Shown: positions 1 to 10,625 of the stretch, piece after piece
How positions within the stretch are numbered: the stretch's first letter is position 1
How the letters are laid out: every line of letters starts with the position of its first letter
NCBI GenBank assembly: GCA_902728285.1
Contig: CACVBU010001021.1
Location: 1 to 64,000, forward strand
DNA from: Clytia hemisphaerica
Taxonomy: Eukaryota; Cnidaria; Hydrozoa; Leptothecata; Clytiidae
Length of the DNA: 64,000 nt
Reading direction: 5' to 3'
Position numbers and translations under genes: made by a program
The notes under the pieces: generated by a model
Database searches by the model: none
Told to the model about the DNA's origin: nothing
What the model saw: the letters and a program-made list of their open reading frames with translations, nothing else

Positions 1-60
1 TGATGTCTTGAAGGGTCTTTTCTATACCTTCAATAAGTTCTTTATTCAGATTTTTCAGTT

Positions 61-621
61 TTAAGAGTTTTTTGAAGTTTCGTAATGGAATTCGTAAGTC
101 TGCAATTGGGTGACAATAGCGTCATTCTCAGTTATGGTGTCTGATGAAATTGGATTCTCGATGATGAGGTCCGTGATCTCTTCGATGAGTATTTCTGCCT
201 CCACTTCAGCTTTGGGAGACATGATGTGCCTTGATAGCTCGATATCAGATTGAGTTGAATGGGGTACCTTTGGTTTGATGTCAACTTGCTTGGATGATTC
301 AGTTGGTAAGGTATCCTCTTGACTTCGATCAGATGTGTCTGGTGATTTGTAAGATGTGTACGGTGATTTGTCGGTTGTGTCCGGTGATTTGTCGGATGTG
401 TCCAGTGATTTGTCGGATGTGTCCGGTGATTTGTCAGATGTGTCCGGTGATTTGTCGGATGTGTCCGGTGATTTGTCGAATGTGTCTGGTGATTCGTAAG
501 ATGTGTCCAGTAGTTGTTCGGATGTTTCCGGTGATTCGTCTAGTGATGACCTTCCGAGTGAATTAAATAGACTGTAGTCCAATATTCTTTTGGTCTTTCT
601 AGTTGATCTGCGTAAGGACAT
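61..621 (-). CDS. Unrecognised low-complexity ORF with KSPDTSDK repeats
   Basis: An open frame of 186 codons starts at an ATG (621, minus) and ends at a TAA (61). The N-terminus is basic (MSLRRSTRKTKR). Residues about 30-100 are an acidic, Ser/Thr/Asp-rich tandem array with the 8-residue unit KSPDTSDK, encoded by a 24-bp DNA repeat. The C-terminal third is non-repetitive and acidic. I see no known domain, signal peptide or membrane segment. It could be a real exon, a retroelement tail (a basic RRSTRKTKR-type start is seen in some retroelement polyproteins), or a frame kept open only by the repeat, since the opposite strand is also open across the array. No conserved partner supports it, so confidence is low. 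Confidence 0.35.
   Translation of the reverse strand: MSLRRSTRKTKRILDYSLFNSLGRSSLDESPETSEQLLDTSYESPDTFDKSPDTSDKSPDTSDKSPDTSDKSLDTSDKSPDTTDKSPYTSYKSPDTSDRSQEDTLPTESSKQVDIKPKVPHSTQSDIELSRHIMSPKAEVEAEILIEEITDLIIENPISSDTITENDAIVTQLQTYEFHYETSKNS
327..512. repeat. 24-bp tandem repeat (minisatellite)
   Basis: About seven to eight imperfect copies of a 24-bp unit lie in direct tandem; the core GTCCGGTGATTTGTCGGAT recurs. The unit is a multiple of three, so it encodes KSPDTSDK on the minus strand and an MCPVICR-type repeat on the plus strand, with no stop in either. Confidence 0.85.
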
Positions 622-1735
622 TTGATGTTGATAAGTGATGACTGATTGCCTGAGTGATGGATGACAAATTGGTCTGATTGACTGGTCGCCTTGATGATTG
701 GATCTGTTTGACTGTGGGGTTACCGGTGCTGGCGGGCATTAATCAGGCGAGTTTTGTACGATTTGTATTGATATTGATAAACCGTCAAACTAAATAATGT
801 AAAATGAAAATAGCGTAAGTATAAAGTTTGACAATGAAAGAAAATAAGCCTAAGTCTATGAGTGAATCTATAATTATGTAGGAAATAAGTAAAATGTCTG
901 AGTTGAATAATATCTAAGTCACAAAAGTAAAAAGTCCTAACTTAACTTAAGATGTGTCAGTGAAAGAAACTTACCAGCTGGCCAAATGTAAATGCTGTGA
1001 AATGATGCCAGTAGGTAAATGAAAAGGTCAAATGTGTAAACAAACAAAATGAACCATGAATAAATCAAATCCAAAATCAAAATGTGAGCAGAGGCTGAGA
1101 CTGAATGCGTGCTCACTGAGTGCCACATGGAACAATGGTAGCCATGTTGAATTTATGAATGACTAAGTTGCATGATGCTTACTGTCTAGTGGCATTAGCA
1201 AGACTGACTTTGAGACACACCTTTTATGCATAAGTCTACCATGTTGGCATGCCAATCCAACATGATGACTCATCATAATGGTAGCCTAAGAAGTGAGGGT
1301 CAAGGTCAAAGGTCAAATAAATTATAATGTCATGAATAAATATTAGTATAAATAATTAGCTAATGAAAATAAATTATGATGTCATGAATAAATTAAATTA
1401 AATTGAATAAATTTTACTGAAATTGCATAAATTATAAAATTTTTGTTTTGTTTTGATTTTAAATTTTTTTTTATATATACAGATTCAAACATTAACTTAA
1501 CACCTCCCCCGTAGTAGGGTGGTCACGCCAAAATTTTCCCCTCAAATTTTGAAAACCAAACTAATTTTATTTGAAAGTCCTTACCTTTGTGAGAAAAATG
1601 AGGGGTCATTTGTTAAAATTGGTTAAGTAGTTCCAAAGTTATTCCATTTTCAAACCACAAAAAACCACCTTTTCAAGGAATCGTCTCCCTACCACGCGCA
1701 ACCAAGAAATGACCTTTGGACAGCACCGAAAAACA
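622..1735. other. Intergenic, no gene seen
   Basis: AT-rich sequence with short TGATGA-rich and AATAAATTA-rich patches. No conserved coding exon, RNA gene or clear transposon end is visible. A conspicuous pyrimidine/purine block lies near 1500-1520. Confidence 0.5.
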
Positions 1736-1738
1736 TTA

Positions 1739-2428
1739 TAGTAGGGGGAAATTTGTAAAATCGCTCGATTTTTTTAGTCAAAGCACTTGTTATACATTTT
1801 TGGAAAGCTAAGGGGTAGGGGAATCAAAATAACTTGGGTGCCAATTTTGTTTCGGACACTTTGGTGTGATTTTCGGACAAATACGACGGTCTCGGACAAA
1901 AATCATAGGGTGAAAAATTAATGAAAATTTTAGCTTGAGAAAACGGAGACCTGTTGTATATTTTTGGAAAGCTCTCAAAAAATTAAGATTAGTGATATAT
2001 TGCGAGTATAGGTGATTTCTTTACCTAACTCGAGATATTAATCCCTAAAAACAGTGTTTTTCAGTGTTTTTCAGCCAGAAACAGCTGTTTTGTCCAGTTT
2101 TTGCACTTTTGGAAGCTCAATATCTCGAGTTAGGTACTGAAATCACCTATACTCGCAATATATCAATAATCTTAATTTTCTGAGAGCTTTCCAAAAATAT
2201 ACAACAGTCTCCGTTTTCTCAAGCTGAATTTTTCATTCATTTTTCACCCTATGATTTTTGCCCTGAGACCGTCGTATTTGTCCGAAAATCACACCAAAGT
2301 GTCCGAAACAAAATTGGCACCCAAGTTATTTTGATTCCCCTACCCTTAGCTTTCCAAAAATGTATAACAAGTGCTTTGACTAAAAAAATCGAGCGACCTC
2401 AAAAAAACGAACAAATTTCCCCCTACTA
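1739..2428. mobile_element. 690-bp foldback, Harbinger-like (TTA duplication)
   Basis: Two arms of about 300 bp are inverted copies of each other around a centre near 2080. The termini read TAGTAGGGGGAAATTTGT on the left and its complement on the right. The element is flanked by the direct triplet TTA (1736-1738 and 2429-2431). A 3-bp TWA target duplication is known for PIF/Harbinger elements, so this class is inferred. The arms carry iterated TCGGACA motifs. No transposase frame is present, so it is non-autonomous. Confidence 0.7.
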
Positions 2429-2431
2429 TTA

Positions 2432-3411
2432 AAGATGGCGGGTGAATTCTAGCCTTCCGCGTGGCGGGGCGTGAGGAGTTTGCAGGCGCGGTCTGAAAAT
2501 CGGCCCGATGACTGTTAAACTTTAGCTTATCGCTAATGAGCTGGAAATGATAGCTAAAAACAAATTTCACCACTAGAAAGCTGAAATCCTCAGCTTTCAG
2601 ATGGTGTATGGTGCTTAAATGAAAAAATCCGCAATCTTGTTAAAAAATAGCAATTTCTTCTTGTTTTTCAAAATTCCAGACGGCGTGTAGATTTTCAAAT
2701 AAAGCACTTTGTGATAGATTGTAGCCTAATCTTACCCTGGGTTTACTAAAAAAACCGCGATTGAAAAGATGAACCAGCTCAATAGCGACAGCCATTTGTT
2801 TCAATGTGGGTCGAGAATTTTCCGGTGCCGTGGTCAGCGCTAAATCGCGTTTTCACCTTGACGTCGAAAAACATGAATATCTTTGGAAAGAAAATAGATA
2901 CCTGGATGCAGTTTTTTTTACTTGTTTCCCTGATAATTCCTGATTGATTTAAAAAAAGAATGAACAGATTTGGATGATTTAAAGGTAAGTACTAATGCAA
3001 TGAAGTTCATTTTTGTAAATTCTTCCTCGTTCCGCGCAAAAAATCCCGACGAGTGCGCACCCTACCCGTAGATCTTTTTCTTGGGAAGTTGATCTTCAAA
3101 TTAGTTTTCAAGGTTGGCTTGGCTCAAATTTTTTCATTTATGGCTCAAATTTTAGGCAATTTCTCAAAGTTTTTGAAAATGTTAATTTCATTAAAAAGCG
3201 CCGGGTTATTTTTTCATGAATCCCTTTAAAAGTTTTGCGGCGCATTTTTTTGCTTGAGAGTCAAGTAAACGATATAGCGCTTTCGCAGCATTAATCTTTG
3301 ATATGCATTTTGGCGGGACGCTAGTGTGACTAACTGCTAATGGAACAACCACTTATTGATTAACAATCGAATGTCGAGTACCAAAACTTCAAAAAAATTG
3401 TGAGTATGTAA
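2432..3411. other. Intergenic, no gene seen
   Basis: No coding exon with recognisable similarity and no clear element ends. It is AT-rich sequence with scattered T-runs between two foldback elements. Confidence 0.5.
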
Positions 3412-3557
3412 AGACCTTTTCGCCTTTCCATCCGCCATATTGAATTGTATGCAAAAATTATGGTGGCCGAATTGCCGTGGTGAAATTCCCTTAGAAAGTA
3501 TGCAAAACATATGCAAAAATAAAGTATTAATAAAAAACTTACATGCATAATTGGCAT

Positions 3558-3738
3558 AGACCTTTTTTCAAAGAGGACGTCCTGTTGAATAATTATGTAG
3601 TCCAGCCATAGAAACAATGATAGAGCCATGCATAATTACTGTATCATGCATATTGTAATAATTATGCATGGTTTTATCATTGTTTTTCTGCTGGACTACA
3701 TAATTATTCAACAGGGTGGCCTCTTTGAAAAAAGGTCT
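3558..3738. mobile_element. 181-bp near-perfect palindromic MITE
   Basis: The arms AGACCTTTTTTCAAAGAGG...GTAGTCCAGC and their complement pair almost end to end around about 3655. It shares the terminal AGACCTTTT with the larger element that encloses it, which suggests a related transposase mobilised both. Confidence 0.75.
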
Positions 3739-3747
3739 ATTATATTA

Positions 3748-4245
3748 GGCCGATGAAATTTATATATGAGTTTACCATCGGCCGCCCGCATCTCTAAAAA
3801 GCACCCGCATGAAAATTTTCATTATTTTCAAAATTCATAAATTTTTCATTATTTCCATATTTCTTTACAACTACAACCTCTATCTTTGTTAAAATCGTCT
3901 CTACGCATGTTTACACGGGTAAACAAAGAAGATTTATTACAGAAAATGCTGCCGCCCTCAACCCTACAACTGCAGTGACCGTCCCGCCCATATATCTGCC
4001 AAACCACCCTGACCGCCATTTTAGTTTTTTGCAAAATCTAGCGCCACTGTAGCAATCGATCTTTATTTTTCGTTCGCAAAAGATGCGAAGGGTTGAAGCG
4101 AAGCAAATTTTTTTATTTTGAGAGAGCATGATTGGCAGGAATGGTGGATAAGGTGCTGTTGGGAAAATAATGAATAATGAAATCATGCCGCATCTATTTT
4201 TGGGTAAGTTCACGACGGTAAACTCATATGTAAATTTCATCGGTC
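3748..4245. mobile_element. 498-bp TIR element, GGCCGATGAAATTTA ends
   Basis: About 32 bp at 3748-3780 (GCCGATGAAATTTATATATG and onward) are matched in inverted orientation at 4213-4245 with few mismatches. The interior is unique sequence without a domain. It is nested in the 3412-4825 element. Confidence 0.65.
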
Positions 4246-4849
4246 TTAAAGTGTTATCTTGTAGAAGAAAGATTAAATTTGCTTCTCTTGAATTCTAAAA
4301 ACAATTATATTCACTCATCTCTTAGAACAAGCACTTCAAAAGACAATAACATTAGACATAAACTCAAACTGAAAAATCACCCGCGAAGGTAAAAAATAAT
4401 CCTTATTCGGCTGACGGTAAATTGTTCTCCTGGGAATAGAGCCGCCAAATGATCAAATCAAACCATTGATGATGTGTGACGTCATAATTACTGCTTTCAG
4501 TTAGCGTGTTTTTAAAGTTTGATGTGTGTACTCCGTCTTTGTGGAGTTTTTTAATGGCATGAAAACAAAATATGCTATGTCGTTAAGAACAAATTCCTAA
4601 AAGGCTTTTGTTATTCTGTAAATATTTCTTTTTGGATTAGAAAATTCCATCTTTTATTGTTCTAATGATTATAATATTTATTTATAAGATGGTTTGTTGT
4701 CTTTTTAATCTTTGTGTAAACTTGCATATGTTTTGCATACTTTCCAACTAAATCCAACCACGGCATTTTTGTTCCTGTATTTTTGCATACAATTCAAGAT
4801 GGCGGATGGAAAGGCGAAAAGGTCTATTCGATCACTTTCTTAACAACCC

Positions 4850-7800
4850 TTCGAAGTACTTTGATTGTTATTGATTACTTTCGATAACTTTAGGGGTAGG
4901 GGGTAAAAGTCGGTATCTTCAAATCTTCTTCGCCTGGTGTTTTTTCTGTTCCATATAATGATAGAAGACATTTAAAAAAAAAAATTTTCAATTTCATGCA
5001 TTTTTGACGAATTCCAGCCCAAAAAACTGCCCGGGGGGGTTTTTTTACCGAAAAATCAGCTTTTTTGAGTTTTATTCTTCATATCTCTTCCAAAACTTGC
5101 TCAAATTCAAGATGTAGTGTTTTTCATGAAAATTTAACCTATTGTGAGGCATTCTGCGCAATTTTTAAGGTCAGAAGTCCAAAATTGGCCGAACCCCCCT
5201 GGGGGTACTGATTCGTACTACAGGCAAAAATTGGAAAAAATGGCATTTTCTGGCCTTTTCAGGCCTGTAAACATGTCAAAACTATTGCAAATCTTATTTT
5301 TTTTCACTTGCTGTACTAAATTTGGGTGCATGTCACTAGTCCGACACTTTCTAGTCCGACAGTAAAATAGTCCGAATCTATAAAATAAATTTAAAATTTG
5401 GAAGTCTTTTTTTCCGACGTCACTTTTGTCCGAAAACGAAAGATTTTTGGGTGTCAAATGTTGAATAAGGGTTTTTCACTAAGATAATATTAATAAAAGT
5501 TGATTTTGGCGGAATTTTGACAGCCATGTGTTCCTGGTATTTTTCAAGACGATTTTGAAGCTCTTGCAGTGTCCTGACTGAACCAATCAGATAAAAATCG
5601 GGTTAAAAATCGGGCTAGAAAATCGGAAAAAAAACGGGGAAATGGGACTTTTCGATACCGTTTCAGCCAGTCGGAACTTGTTTTATAGCAGTCGCCTTCG
5701 ACAGGACATTTGGTGTTTATGGTGTTTTTAAAAATTGAACCTTTCATGCTGGAAAGTGTTTTCTGCAAACCAGGTAAGCAAGGTGTTTTTAAAAACATGA
5801 ATGGTTCAGGCTCATAAAGGAACTATCAGGGTTGTAAATCACTAAAGAAGAGTCGTAAAAACAGCTAAATCCAATTTCCTGACTCTTGAAAGCCCAATCC
5901 TAACAAGCTTACCAAAATTTAAGAAAACTCGGGTTTAGGGGCCTAACCTCAAAATCGGAACTTTGGATTTTTATAAAATATGTGACTCCTCTTCCGCGAT
6001 TCATATTACGTTTTTTATATGTTTTTTTTTTACTCGTTGTCGGACAAAATTGTTGTCGGAATTCTGACGCATTCGTCAAACCCAACGTCGGACATTTATA
6101 CTGTCGGACTAGAAAGTGTCGGACTACTGACGACCTCCCCTAAATTTTATGAAGAAACAACAAAATAATCATATTGGATTGAAAATTGTGCCCGTTGGAG
6201 CCCTAAACGAGCTGTTTTAAGCCAATTTTGGGTAGCAAAATGCTTTTTAAGGCCAATTTTGCAAGTTCATAAACTTTAAACTAATTGATTTACGCGTCTG
6301 AAATTTTCAGAGATGGAAGTCTTCAGTAAAGTTTTTAAGCAAAATGAATTTCAAGGTTTCCACTTTTTTCAAAAAATCATAATGGCGTCTTCAAAAATTG
6401 CTTTTTAGCAAAAAAAATCATATTTATCAAAAATAGCATTTTTTTAAGGCAAGATTCTACAAACTGAGTTTAAATGCTGATTGAAATTTTTTTTGCAGTG
6501 ATAGTACTCTGGAGATACTCCAGGGAAATCAAAATCATTTGGGTCTGGGATGCGTCCATGTCCCCCATTATGGAAATAAAATCCCTGCTAAGAGCCATTT
6601 TTCAGGCAAAAATCTAAATTTGGACTGAAAAAATCTCTAAAATGGGCCCGAATTTTCTTGCAGTGGTAGTATTCTGGAAATAATGCAGGAAAATCAAAGT
6701 CATCTGGGCTTGGGATTTGGGTATATCCACCATTTTGGAATTGAAATTCTTGCTAAAGTGCAATATTTCAATCAAAAATCCAATTTTTGACTGGAAAAAT
6801 TTTAAAAATGGCAATAGACATGATCCTAAAATCTTTTTGCAGTGATAGTCTTCTGGAAATACTCCAGGGAAATGAAAATCACCTAAACCCAAATGATTTT
6901 CATTTCCCTGGAGTATTTCCAAAAGACTATCAATGCAAAAAGATTTTAGGATCATGTCTATTGCCACTTTAGAGCAGTTGTTAAGTCAAAATGGGATTTT
7001 TGCTTGAAATGTTGCAATTTAGCCAGTTTTAGCACAGATTTCAATTCCATAATGGCAGATATACCCAAATCTTAAACCCAAATGATTTTGATTTTCCTGG
7101 AGTATTCCCAGAAGACTATCACTGCAAAAAGATTTTAGGTTCATGTCTATTCTCATTTTAGAGATTTTTTCAGTCCAAATTTAGATTTTTGCCTGAAAAA
7201 TGGCTCTTAGAAGGGATTTTATTTCCATAATGGGGGACATTGACGCATCCCAGACCCAAATGATTTTGATTTCCCTGGAGTATCTCCAGAGTACTATCAC
7301 TGCAAAAAAAATTTCAGTCAGCATTTAAACTCAGTTAATAGAAGCTTGCCTTAAAAAATGCTATTTTTGATAAATATGATTTTTTTGCTAAAAAGCGATT
7401 TTTGAAGACGCCATTATGATTTTTTGAAAAAAGTGGAAATCTTGAAATTCATTTTGCTTAAAGACTTTACTAAAGACTTCCATCTCTGAAAATTTCATAC
7501 GTGTAAATCAATTAGTTTAAAGTTTATGAACTTGCAAAATTGGCCTTAAAAAGCATTTTGCTACCCAAAATTGGCTTAAAACAGCTCGTTTAGGGCTCCA
7601 ACGGGCACAATTTTCAATCCATTATGATTGTTTTGTTGTTTCTTCATAAAATTTAGTACAGCAAGTGAAAAAAATAAGACTTGCAATAGTTTTGACATAT
7701 TTACAGGCCTGAAAAGGCCAGAAAATGCCATTTTTTCCATTTTTTGCCTGTAGTGCGAATCAGTACCCCCAGGGGCGTTCGGCCAATTTTGGACTTCTGA

Positions 7801-8135
7801 CCTTAAAAATTGCGCAGAATGCATCACAATAGGTTAAATTCTCATAAAAAAACACTACATCTTGAATTTGAGTAAGTTTTGGAAGAGATATGAAGAATAA
7901 AACTCAAAAAAGCTGATTTCTTGGTAAAAAAGCCCCCCCCCCCCGGGCAGTTTTTTGGGCTGGAATTCGTCAAAAATGCATGAAATTGAAAAATTTTGTT
8001 TTTAAATGTCTTCTATCATTATATGGAACAGAAAAAACACCAGGCGAAGAAGATCTGAAGATACCCCCCAAAAAAGTTACTCTACCCCCTACCCCTAATA
8101 ACTTTGATAACTTCGATAAGCAATTGTACTTCGAT
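4850..8135. mobile_element. 3.3-kb foldback element with >1-kb arms
   Basis: A very long inverted repeat: the left arm from about 4850 (…GATAACTTTAGGGGTAG…) is matched by the right arm ending near 8135 (…CTACCCCTAATAACTTTG…). The pairing continues through TGTTCCATATAATGATAGAA, GAATTCCAGCCCAAAAAACT and GAGCCCTAAACGAGC to a centre near 6900. Near the centre a 40-bp motif containing CCCTGGAGTAT recurs several times in both orientations. The left arm is interrupted by an 816-bp insertion (5324-6139) that the right arm lacks. No transposase frame is seen. Exact ends are uncertain by about 10 bp. Confidence 0.8.
5324..6139. mobile_element. 816-bp hAT-like non-autonomous element, 8-bp TSD
   Basis: The terminal inverted repeats share TAGTCCGACACTTTCTAGTC (within 5335-5360 and 6098-6128) and start GGG. 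The element is flanked by an exact 8-bp direct repeat CTAAATTT (5316-5323 and 6140-6147). The corresponding site in the opposite arm of the host foldback (near 7650) carries a single copy, giving an intact empty-site comparison. An 8-bp duplication is typical of hAT elements; the class is inferred from that. The subterminal regions carry many GTCCGA units. There is no long transposase frame. Confidence 0.85.
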
Positions 8136-9292
8136 AACCAATTACTATGATATATCTTTAAGAAAAAACAAAAAAACTGACCTAAAACCAAAGCACAAAA
8201 AGAAGAACAATTTTTCGATGGCCGTCTTATTGAGTACAGTGAAGTCCGGTAACTTGCATCAGTGGAGGCTAACATGCATAGCCCTCAAATGAATGACCTG
8301 TCTGGTCCTTAAAATACAAAGTTAAATCAAAACAAAAATGATAGAGAAGAGCTACGAGCGAAGCTGCGTACCGTAAGTTGGTCTAATATCGACATCCCTT
8401 GTCTAATTCCGACACCCTTCTTTAGAGAAAGGAATAATATGAAAGCTTGAATCACTGATTGAAAAAGGATAATTCTTCTCTGACCACTAAGCAAAGAAAA
8501 ACAGTTTCAGCTATTTTATAAATTTCAGCTGATAAACTCTGTAATTTAAATCTTTTTCTAAGTCGAGGAAAATCTTTGGTCTCATGAAGATCGAATTAGA
8601 GAGAATCGACTGTATCTTTTATTCTTGGCAGGGGGGAGGGTCATGCAGTTAGTACCAGACACGTTGGTGGTTAGTACCGTGGTGGGTCATTTTCATTTTA
8701 AGGATTTTGCAGTTAGTACCTACCTACTGGGTACTAACTGCTGAAAGGGGGTGGTATCTCAGAATTTTTAAAAAATCAATTAGTACTTTAGGGTACTAAC
8801 TGCTGAAAGGGGGCGGTATCTCGTGTCGACTTATAAACCAAGTAACGGTAGTGGACATGTTCATAAAAGATGTGTAAATATTGGCCTTTTGGAGACATTT
8901 GAAATGACTGTTACAATTTTACTCATGATAAAAATGAGGTCCTCGCTGCTGCAGTGGTTAAGCTATATAGCTGAAGTTTCCTAAGATAATTTTGTATCAA
9001 TAAGAGACTTGATTAAATTGGAGCTATGATGGTTTGTTTCAAGGTCAGTGAAATCTGGTGAAATGATAAAAAAGTAACAAGTAAGAAATAAATAAAATGA
9101 TAAAAATGGCCATAACTCATGAAATATGTATTGTAAAGATGTGAAAATGTTACACATCACAGGTTATTATTTTAAAAATAAAACTCAACCCCCTACTTTC
9201 ATATACGAACAATGCAAACATAAGCCCATGTTGAAGTATATAGCTAAGTCCCAGTCCCCAGGAAATTTCGCTTCCGTCAAATAAGTATGTTC
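8136..9292. other. Intergenic, no gene seen
   Basis: Contains the GTACTAACTGC repeat block at 8642-8822 and otherwise AT-rich unique sequence. No exon or RNA gene is supported. Confidence 0.5.
8642..8822. repeat. Iterated GTACTAAC motif block
   Basis: GGTACTAACTGC or its complement GCAGTTAGTACC occurs about five times. A unit of about 62 bp containing GGGTACTAACTGCTGAAAGG is present twice in tandem (near 8729 and 8790). The left part is in inverted orientation, so the block is likely a small foldback element. Confidence 0.65.
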
Positions 9293-9299
9293 GATTATC

Positions 9300-9742
9300 C
9301 AGCCCTCGAATTTCAGGTCGGCATTCGGCAGTGCCGACCTAAAAGCCGACCAAAGAGTGCCTATGGTCGGCAGTTCATTGCCGACCATATTCATTGATTC
9401 TCTCGGCAGCCGACCATAAGTTATCTTTTAGGTCAGCAAAGCCGACCTTAACAGCAAAAAGTATTAAAAGAGAAAAACAATCTTTATTTGTCTTAGAGGG
9501 ATTTTATTATTCTTTATTATCCTGTAACTGTAAAATGAAAGTCTCTAATAAGAACCATATCGCACTCAAATAAAAAAACAAACATTGCCGTAGCCTTTAA
9601 ACAACTTTGCCGACCTAAAATATAGCTCAGATCGGCATTGCCGACCTAAAAACAAGCTTAGGTCGGCAAAATTTTGCCGGCCTTCGGCCGGATTTGCACG
9701 GCACTTACGTGCCGACTTACTTTTACTTGAATTTCAAGGGCT
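9300..9742. mobile_element. 443-bp MITE with iterated GCCGACC motif
   Basis: The termini AGCCCTCGAATTTCA and TTGAATTTCAAGGGCT are inverted. GATTATC flanks both ends directly (9293-9299 and 9743-9749), a probable 7-bp target duplication. The interior has at least ten copies of GCCGACC/GGTCGGC, often followed by TAAA, arranged as short palindromes. It is non-coding. Confidence 0.75.
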
Positions 9743-9749
9743 GATTATC

Positions 9750-10625
9750 GGCCTATTTTGAAAATTTTTTGCTTGTATTTATTTTTGCGATTCGGTAGTT
9801 TTGAAAAATTTTTTAAACGGTATTAAATTTTGCAAAATTTTGTAACTCGCAAAATTTCATACCAATAAGGTATCTAAGTTTTACTTCAATTGATCCTTGC
9901 TTACAGTTACTTGTTTCAAGTAAACGCCCCTCCTAGAGGGGAAGGGTTATTCGACAGGGCGTTTAAAAGGAGGTGGCGTTCATTCAAAGTACAGTACAGT
10001 AAGTATACTTGCAAATCAGAGATTTGTTTGTGATTGATGCTGCAGAGTGCTCAATGAAATCAGAGCCAATTTAAATTTAAAATTTACTTGCAAATCAGTA
10101 AAAATGCTCAAAAGTACTTGAATACACTAGTTATTTAATGACTAATACAGGTTGATTGATTAAAACTACTCAAAGAAAGAAAATGGAATTCTCTATATTT
10201 TCAAAAAATCATATTGCAACTGATCATTAGAACCACCAAAGTAAGCTGCAATTAACTCATGTGATTTTAAAAGCATTTAAATTAGAGCAGAGATTGATGA
10301 ATAAACATATTCAACACAATGACACACCAATTAGAAACTGGTTGAAATTTGAAAACGTTTGAAGACATCCCCAATTATAACAATCAATTTTTTCTTTATG
10401 TCAATGAGTATAGTATATCCTTTCTGCTAACTCTTGATAAGAGCTATCAGTATATGCTATTGAATTTTGAACAGCTTCATTGGCAATCAAGTTCTTTTGA
10501 AAGTTTCAGAGTGATATATCAAACATTGGAGACTAACGATGAAAGAAGAAATATTTTATTATTTTTCAGGTGAATTCTATATATCAATATGCTGAGGTAC
10601 AAAGAGTAGTAAATTGATATTAAAA
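9750..10625. promoter_or_regulatory. Upstream region and probable 5' UTR of the GALNT gene
   Basis: No coding exon is supported. A good splice acceptor (ATTTTTCAG) at about 10562-10570 suggests that the GALNT start codon lies in an exon preceded by a 5'-UTR intron. No TATA box can be assigned with confidence. Confidence 0.35.

Larger units (their letters stand above)
3412..4825. mobile_element. 1.4-kb inverted-repeat element with AGACCTTTTCGCC ends
   Basis: The left terminus AGACCTTTTCGCCTTTCC (from 3412) is matched in inverted orientation by the sequence ending at 4825. The pairing extends roughly 100 bp inward on each side, including ATCCGCCAT and ATTGTATGCAAAAAT. Two smaller inverted-repeat elements (3558-3738 and 3748-4245) sit inside. 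No transposase frame is visible. Confidence 0.7.

Noticed and set aside
327..512. Regularly spaced 24-bp repeats as a CRISPR array
   Set aside because: Units are contiguous with no spacers, and the genome is eukaryotic.
10349..10573. 74-codon frame directly upstream of the GALNT start
   Set aside because: Composition is not conserved-looking and an acceptor at 10570 suggests 5' UTR; no family match.
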